Assembly: GCA_021781095.1 (NCBI GenBank)
Contig: JAJXXM010000383.1
Span: 1 to 23,307 of the forward strand
Length of the DNA stretch: 23,307 nucleotides
From: a bacterium
Lineage (GTDB): Bacteria; Eremiobacterota; Eremiobacteria; Baltobacterales; Baltobacteraceae
Direction: 5' to 3'
The notes below the pieces were generated by a model, which saw only the letters and a list, made by a program, of their open reading frames with translations, was not told the DNA's origin and did no database searches. The position numbers and the translations under genes are program-made. Of this stretch, positions 19,427 to 23,307 are shown one piece after another (within the stretch, counting starts at the first letter, position 1; every line of letters starts with the position of its first letter).

Positions 19427-20799
19427 TAGCGGTTACCTCCGGAGAGAAGCGTGGGGGCAATGCGTACGAGCATCTTGACGAACGCCGTCCGCGCTTGCGC
19501 CCGTTCTCGCGCGATATGCATGCGGAAACTCGTGCGATCGGCGGCATAGAGTGCCGTCGAAATTGGAGCGAGTGCCGTGCTCTTCGTCGAACGCGCGTCG
19601 CTCTGAATCGAGGTCCCTGCGGTCTGCAGCGTCAGCGTCTGCGCGTAGGTCTTCGTTAGCTGCGGCGTGCCGACGTAGGCTGCGATATTCGCCGCACCCG
19701 CCGTGTCGTTGAGATAGTCGTAGTAGTACGTCTGCACGTCGTTCATCGCCACGCAGACCGGGCCGAATCCCTGTGCGGTGTAGGTCGTCGTCGTCGTGAC
19801 TTCGTCGAGTCCGAAGATCGGATCGAGTTTCGTCACGACCTGAGCGATCGAGTCGCCGCTCGTGCCGAAGGTGCTCGGAACCGCACACGATGCCGGGAAG
19901 CTCACTCCGGTGCTCACCGTGTCGCTCTCCTGATAGAGTTTCGGCGATGGGGAGAACCACGCAGCGGGCGTCGCAATGACGATCGGTGGGTTCGGCGCCG
20001 GCGTTCCGGTCGCACCCGGCGATGGGGCAGGGGTCGGGTTGAGAATGGAGACCGTGATGCTTCCCGCCGTCGGCGCCGAATAGGCGATCAAATACGACGT
20101 GCCGTAGTAATTGAACGTCCATGCGCCCGAGCCGTCGGGGTTCACGAGAAACTGCATCGAGGGAACGCCGCCGGTCGCGAAGGTATCGTTCTCGGTATAG
20201 GTGCCGTCGGCGTTCGTCGTGCGCGCGATCGTCGCACCGTCGGCGTCGGTTTCGTTATAGGATCCGGCCGGGGAGTTCGTCCACGTCGCTCCCGCGCTTT
20301 CGGGGAGAACGTCGAGAATCTGCGGGGTCGTGTAGGTCCACGCGTAGGTATTCTTACTATCGTCGACGCTCTGCTGGGCGTTCAGAACGAAATTCGTCCC
20401 GCTCCCAGCACTCACCGTCGAATAATAGGAATCGCCGGTTGCGGTGCGAGTGGACGTCGTGCCGACGGTCGTCGTCGTGGAATGGAAATCGGTTCCGCCG
20501 CTTCCGAGCGGGTCGCTACTTGCGGTAACGACGACGTTTTCGGAGATTTTGGCCGCGGTTGCCGTGCTGGGAAACGGACTTCCCACCGGATAGGTGTAAA
20601 CGTCGCTCTCCTGGGAACTCCCCGAGAACGCAAAGGTGTCGCCGACGACGGCGGGACGTGCGGAGCTCGAAACGGCGGGATTCCCCGCTCCGCCGACCGG
20701 CGGGGCGGTCGAAGGAAGGGCGGGGGCGCCGCCGCCACCGCACGCGGCAAGAAGTGCCGCTGCGGCGACCGCTCCAAAAAGCATCGCTGGTATTTTCAC
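19426..20799 (-). CDS. Predicted lipoprotein of unknown function, coupled to S53 peptidase
   Basis: I do not recognise this 457-residue protein. It has a lipoprotein signal (residues 1-20, LLAAC with C20, then GGGG), like the peptidase downstream. The mature part is rich in Ser, Thr, Gly and Tyr with few charged residues. It falls into two beta-rich halves (about 45-250 and 275-400) joined by a Pro/Ala/Gly-rich linker (about 255-275, PTPAPSPGATGTPAPNPP). The second half has two cysteines (PASCAVPS, GPVCVAMN). The last about 55 residues are different: basic and helical (RTSFRMHIARERAQARTAF, ending LLSGGNR). The start is GTG (20797-20799), with GAGAGG eleven bases upstream. The TAA shares one base with the peptidase ATG, so translation is probably coupled. 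Possible roles are partner, inhibitor or surface substrate of the peptidase, from position only. Confidence 0.8.
   Translation of the reverse strand: MKIPAMLFGAVAAAALLAACGGGGAPALPSTAPPVGGAGNPAVSSSARPAVVGDTFAFSGSSQESDVYTYPVGSPFPSTATAAKISENVVVTASSDPLGSGGTDFHSTTTTVGTTSTRTATGDSYYSTVSAGSGTNFVLNAQQSVDDSKNTYAWTYTTPQILDVLPESAGATWTNSPAGSYNETDADGATIARTTNADGTYTENDTFATGGVPSMQFLVNPDGSGAWTFNYYGTSYLIAYSAPTAGSITVSILNPTPAPSPGATGTPAPNPPIVIATPAAWFSPSPKLYQESDTVSTGVSFPASCAVPSTFGTSGDSIAQVVTKLDPIFGLDEVTTTTTYTAQGFGPVCVAMNDVQTYYYDYLNDTAGAANIAAYVGTPQLTKTYAQTLTLQTAGTSIQSDARSTKSTALAPISTALYAADRTSFRMHIARERAQARTAFVKMLVRIAPTLLSGGNR
19435..19440 (-). promoter_or_regulatory. Strong Shine-Dalgarno site for the S53 peptidase, inside the upstream gene
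   Basis: GGAGGT on the minus strand lies eight bases before the peptidase ATG and is formed by the Gly-Gly codons near the end of the lipoprotein gene. With the TAATG junction it allows both reinitiation and independent initiation, and it decides the peptidase start. Confidence 0.85.
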
Positions 20800-20895
20800 G
20801 AAATCACAAACCTCTCCAAGAGGAGCAGCAAAATGGGGTACGTTCCCGACGTGTTATCTGCAAAGGATTTGACGTTCCTGCGACACTTTACACTT
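20800..20895. promoter_or_regulatory. Divergent intergenic region with a repeated ACGTTCC motif
   Basis: The 96 bases between the divergent lipoprotein (minus) and secreted protein (plus) genes must hold promoters for both, unless one is transcribed from elsewhere. A TTGACG at 20869-20874 could be a plus-strand -35, but no well-spaced -10 follows. The heptamer ACGTTCC occurs at 20840-20846 and 20872-20878, 32 bases apart, on the same face of the helix. GGAAC, its minus-strand reading, resembles an ECF sigma -35, but no matching -10 could be fixed. Confidence 0.4.
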
Positions 20896-21462
20896 ATGAA
20901 GCGTTTTTCGAACATGAACCGTCGAATGCGATTCCAGGCTCCGCTCGCAGCGCTCGCTCTGCTCACCCTCGCCGCCGCACCCTGTCGGCTCGATGGCGCC
21001 CGCATTTTCGATACCGGCTCCACGAACGTGCCCGGCTATACGATCGCGGTGCGTTCCGACGGCACGGGCTGGTGGCGTCCGATGACGCGCGGCCCTCAGA
21101 ACCTCACCGCCGCCCATACCTTTACGATCGCTCAGGGCGTCGCGCGCCGATTTCTCGCAGCGATGAACGCGGGGCGCGCGCACGGCGTTCGCGGCGTCCC
21201 GTGCATGAAATCCGCCTCCTTCGGCCATAGCGTCTTTGCGCTCTGGCACGGCTGGCGTTCGCCCGATATCACCTGCCCGCTCGATTCCGCCGGGGCGCAG
21301 CGCATTGCGGCGAGCATCCATGCGGTGATCGCCGCCTCGGGAATGCCGGCTCCGACTGTCGGCCGCCGGATCACGCTGCCCGGCAACGAACCCCGCCGTC
21401 AGCCAAGCGAACCGTCGCCCGCAGGGTCACCGACGGCGCGGCCGCGAAGCACGCACTCGTGA
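20896..21462 (+). CDS. Exported protein of unknown function with conserved-looking cysteines
   Basis: A 188-residue protein I cannot name. It has a signal peptide (RFQAPLAALALLTLAAAP, ending near residue 28). Mature segments are PGYTIAVRSDGTGWWRPM, a helix TIAQGVARRFLAAM, a Cys pair (VPCMKSASFGHSVFALWHGWRSPDITCPLD) that could be a disulfide, a helix SAGAQRIAASIHAVIAAS, and a Pro/Ser-rich tail. The start is uncertain: ATG at 20896, 20914 or 20926 all precede the signal peptide, and none has a clear Shine-Dalgarno sequence; the frame is also open further upstream as a shadow. The stop overlaps the next gene's GTG by three bases, indicating a two-gene operon of exported proteins. Confidence 0.72.
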   Translation: MKRFSNMNRRMRFQAPLAALALLTLAAAPCRLDGARIFDTGSTNVPGYTIAVRSDGTGWWRPMTRGPQNLTAAHTFTIAQGVARRFLAAMNAGRAHGVRGVPCMKSASFGHSVFALWHGWRSPDITCPLDSAGAQRIAASIHAVIAASGMPAPTVGRRITLPGNEPRRQPSEPSPAGSPTARPRSTHS

Positions 21463-21995
21463 AGCCACAACGTATCGCTCTCGGCTGCGCGCTTGCAGCC
21501 CTCCTCGCTATGCCCGCCACGGCTTGGGCGAACCCGGCCGCGACGGCGACCCCCGCCCCGAAGCCCGCGCCCAAAGCGACCCCGAAACCACCGCCGCCGC
21601 AGCGCGTCGGTATCTCCGGTGTTTGGGAGATTCAGATCCAGTATCCGAATACAACGATCTACGCGCATTTCAGCATGCACCAGCACGGTGACGCGCTCGA
21701 GGGGACCTATCTGAGCCCCGATGGGAAGAAATCACGGCTCGCCGGGAGTATCTCCGGCGAAAACATGGTCGTGGTGGTCACGCTTGCCGATGGCAAAGTG
21801 CTGCGCTTCGAATCGCAACTGAATGGCACGACCGACATGGTCGGCATGCTGACCAAAGCGAACGGGAAGCGCGTGGTCTTCACGGCCTCCTATCGCCCGA
21901 AAGAGAAATTCTTCGATTCGCTGAGCCCGGTCCCCGGCGGCATCGGCAACGGCGGGATCGGCACGGGAACCGGCGGGTACAACCCGCCCCGGTAG
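21459..21995 (+). CDS. Exported small beta-barrel-like protein, function unknown
   Basis: A 178-residue protein with a signal peptide (MKPQRIALGCALAALLAMP, cleavage likely after AWA), a Pro/Lys/Ala linker (about 27-48) and a beta-rich domain (about 52-145). The domain pattern GVWEIQIQ, FSMHQHGDALEGTYLSP, RLAGSISGENMVVVVTL and MVGMLTKANGKRVVFTAS is a repeated strand pattern like that of small calycin-type barrels; this is a guess from pattern, not a family match. A Gly-rich tail (GGIGNGGIGTGTGGYNPP) ends it. The start is GTG at 21459-21461, overlapping the upstream TGA (GTGA). It ends 24 bases from leuD, which is convergent; that gap shows no clear terminator. Confidence 0.75.
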   Translation: MKPQRIALGCALAALLAMPATAWANPAATATPAPKPAPKATPKPPPPQRVGISGVWEIQIQYPNTTIYAHFSMHQHGDALEGTYLSPDGKKSRLAGSISGENMVVVVTLADGKVLRFESQLNGTTDMVGMLTKANGKRVVFTASYRPKEKFFDSLSPVPGGIGNGGIGTGTGGYNPPR

Positions 21996-22019
21996 GGCGG
22001 AGGGCCGGGCTCGGCGGCG

Positions 22020-22526
22020 CTACGCGCGCTCGGCGAGCCGACGCTCGACGTAGGGAATCAGCCCACCCGCCTCGATCAGCGAGCGCATGAAGGGCGGAAA
22101 CTCGGCGGCCTTATAGCTCGTCCCCTTCGTGCGGTTACGAATGGCCCCGGCGGCGGGATCGATCTCGATCTCGTCCCCGGCGGCGATCGCATCGACGGCC
22201 TCGGGGCATTCGAGAATCGGCAACCCGATATTAATCGCGTTCCGATAGAAAATTCGCGCGAACGATTTTGCGATCACCGCCGAAACGCCGGCGCCTTTAA
22301 TGGCGATCGGAGCGACTTCGCGGCTCGATCCGCAGCCGAAGTTCGTATCGGCGACGATGATATCTCCCGCTCGCACGCGCGTTGCAAATTCGGGGTCGAT
22401 GCCTTCCATCGCATGTTTGCCGAGTTCGGCTTGATCGACGAGATTGCAGTACTTTCCCGGAATGATGACGTCGGTATCGACGTTTTTCCCGTAGGTGTGA
22501 GCGCGTCCGCGCAACATCGTATCCAT
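22020..22526 (-). CDS. leuD: 3-isopropylmalate dehydratase small subunit (LeuD, short type)
   Basis: Small subunit of isopropylmalate isomerase in leucine synthesis. The 168-residue length matches the short (archaeal/clostridial-type) LeuD rather than the about 200-residue proteobacterial form. It has [29 protein letters not shown], and the conserved [21 protein letters not shown], and [18 protein letters not shown]. The substrate-loop region is KYCNLVD (residues 25-31), where relatives I recall have RYLNT-like sequences, so specificity (isopropylmalate, homoaconitate or another 2-hydroxy acid) is not certain. The ATG at 22524-22526 has GAGGAA about a dozen bases upstream. It follows leuC by 39 bases on the same strand. 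Confidence 0.92.
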   Translation of the reverse strand: MDTMLRGRAHTYGKNVDTDVIIPGKYCNLVDQAELGKHAMEGIDPEFATRVRAGDIIVADTNFGCGSSREVAPIAIKGAGVSAVIAKSFARIFYRNAINIGLPILECPEAVDAIAAGDEIEIDPAAGAIRNRTKGTSYKAAEFPPFMRSLIEAGGLIPYVERRLAERA

Positions 22527-22565
22527 GCTCTTTCGTTCCTCGTTCTTTATCGTGCGAGATCGTCG

Positions 22566-23307
22566 TTATGAATAGGCCGGCGCGCGTTCGACGACGCGCG
22601 GATCGGTGATGATGCCGGTGAGCGCCGATGCGGCGCAGGTCGCCGGGGAAGCGAGATAGACCTCCGCCTTCGGCGAGCCCATGCGCCCGACGTAATTGCG
22701 ATTGGTCGTCGAGAGGCAACGCTCGCCGTCTCCGAGCGTCCCCATATGCCCGCCGAAACACGCTCCGCAGCCCGGCGTGTTGACGACGCATCCCGCGCTC
22801 GCGAGGGTTTTGAGAATGCCTTCGTCGGCTGCCTGCATCCAGACTTTCTGCGAACCGGGGTTCACGATCACGCGCAGGCTCGGCGCGATTTTCTTGCCGT
22901 GGAGAATCTTTGCGGCGATCCGCAAATCCTCGATGTAGCCGTTGGTGCAGCTGCCGATGAAGATTTGGTCGAGCTGCACGCGCTCGCGGAGCACCTCCGA
23001 GATCGGATGGACGTTATCGGGCGTGTGCGGGCAGGCGATCTGCGGCTCGAGCGCGGCGACATCGATGGCGACGATGCGCTCGTAGGCGGCGTCGGCATCC
23101 GCGCGTTCGACAACGAAGGGGCGATCGGTACGTTCGCGCACGAACGCCAGCGCTTTTTCATCGGCGTGGAAGATGCCGTTTTTCGCGCCGGCCTCGATCG
23201 CCATATTCGCCATCGTCAGGCGCCCGGTGATCGAAAGTGCGTCGATCGTCGATCCGTGATATTCCAGCGCGCGATAGGTCGCACCGTCGATGCCGAGACG
23301 TCCGACG
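22566..23307 (-). CDS. leuC: 3-isopropylmalate dehydratase large subunit (LeuC), 5' end cut by window edge
   Basis: Large, iron-sulfur subunit of isopropylmalate isomerase. The visible 246 residues are the C-terminal part, in frame from the window edge (VGRLGIDGATYRALEYHGSTID); a full LeuC of this class has about 420. Two of the [4Fe-4S] cysteine signatures are present: FIGSCTNGYIEDLR and TPGCGACFGGHMG. SITGRLTMANMAIEAGAKNGIF, NPGSQKVWMQAADEGIL and ERCLSTTNRNYVGRMGSPKAEVYLASPATCAASAL are typical of aconitase-superfamily isomerases. The TAA is followed by leuD, so the two subunits form an operon. Homoaconitase is the main alternative. Confidence 0.94.
   Translation of the reverse strand, partial: VGRLGIDGATYRALEYHGSTIDALSITGRLTMANMAIEAGAKNGIFHADEKALAFVRERTDRPFVVERADADAAYERIVAIDVAALEPQIACPHTPDNVHPISEVLRERVQLDQIFIGSCTNGYIEDLRIAAKILHGKKIAPSLRVIVNPGSQKVWMQAADEGILKTLASAGCVVNTPGCGACFGGHMGTLGDGERCLSTTNRNYVGRMGSPKAEVYLASPATCAASALTGIITDPRVVERAPAYS

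Noticed and set aside
22008..22040. Possible hairpin between the plus-strand exported gene and leuD
   Set aside because: GGCTCG/CGAGCC can pair, but the stem is interrupted, part of it is coding in leuD, and no T-run follows on either strand.

Overview
The window is about 23.3 kb of high-GC bacterial chromosome, made mostly of housekeeping genes. It has no rRNA, tRNA, insertion sequence, phage gene or CRISPR array that I can see. From about 20.8 kb down to position 1 every gene lies on the minus strand. Many neighbours share 4-base ATGA or GTGA overlaps, and GTG starts are common. The order rpsU-yqeY-nfeD-floA-...-phoH-ybeY-dgkA-...-cdd-...-recO resembles the Bacillus-type rpsU/phoH neighbourhood. 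The CBS-domain gene near ybeY is a feature I associate with actinobacterial-type versions. Together with CGGGG lipoproteins, a sedolisin (S53) peptidase and a copper-amine-oxidase-N domain protein, this suggests a deep-branching high-GC lineague such as Eremiobacterota (WPS-2). That placement is an inference and no search was run.

Layout in minus-strand transcription order: (1) leuC (cut by the right edge) and leuD, 22.0-23.3 kb, the isopropylmalate isomerase pair. (2) Two secreted proteins of unknown function on the plus strand, 20.9-22.0 kb, divergent from region 3. (3) A lipoprotein of unknown function coupled through a TAATG junction to a lipoprotein-type S53 peptidase, 17.3-20.8 kb, followed by a perfect 16-bp inverted repeat. 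(4) rpmE, a terminator-like hairpin, then prfA-prmC, 14.9-17.2 kb (translation termination). (5) pyrG, two glycosyltransferases, a secreted copper-amine-oxidase-N protein, a HIT-family protein and a small exported protein, 9.2-14.8 kb. (6) A good sigma-70-like promoter at about 9.15 kb, then rpsU-yqeY-nfeD-floA-(unknown membrane protein)-phoH-ybeY-dgkA/PAP2-CBS transporter-cdd-recO-ruvX-mltG, running off the left edge.

Region 6 groups ribosome and RNA quality control (S21, PhoH, YbeY), membrane organisation (NfeD, FloA), undecaprenol/lipid phosphate metabolism (DgkA-PAP2 fusion), pyrimidine salvage (Cdd), DNA repair and rRNA processing (RecO, RuvX) and peptidoglycan termination (MltG). Era, usually found beside recO in this neighbourhood, is not here.

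The least explained parts are the lipoprotein/S53 pair with its divergent secreted-protein pair, the proline/alanine-rich membrane protein between floA and phoH, the NfeD lacking its expected catalytic lysine, the PhoH gene without a normal start codon at its apparent N-terminus, and hairpins placed right against rpmE and prfA. No gap between genes reaches 300 bases. The largest are 118 bases upstream of rpsU and about 96 bases between the divergent genes at 20.8-20.9 kb.
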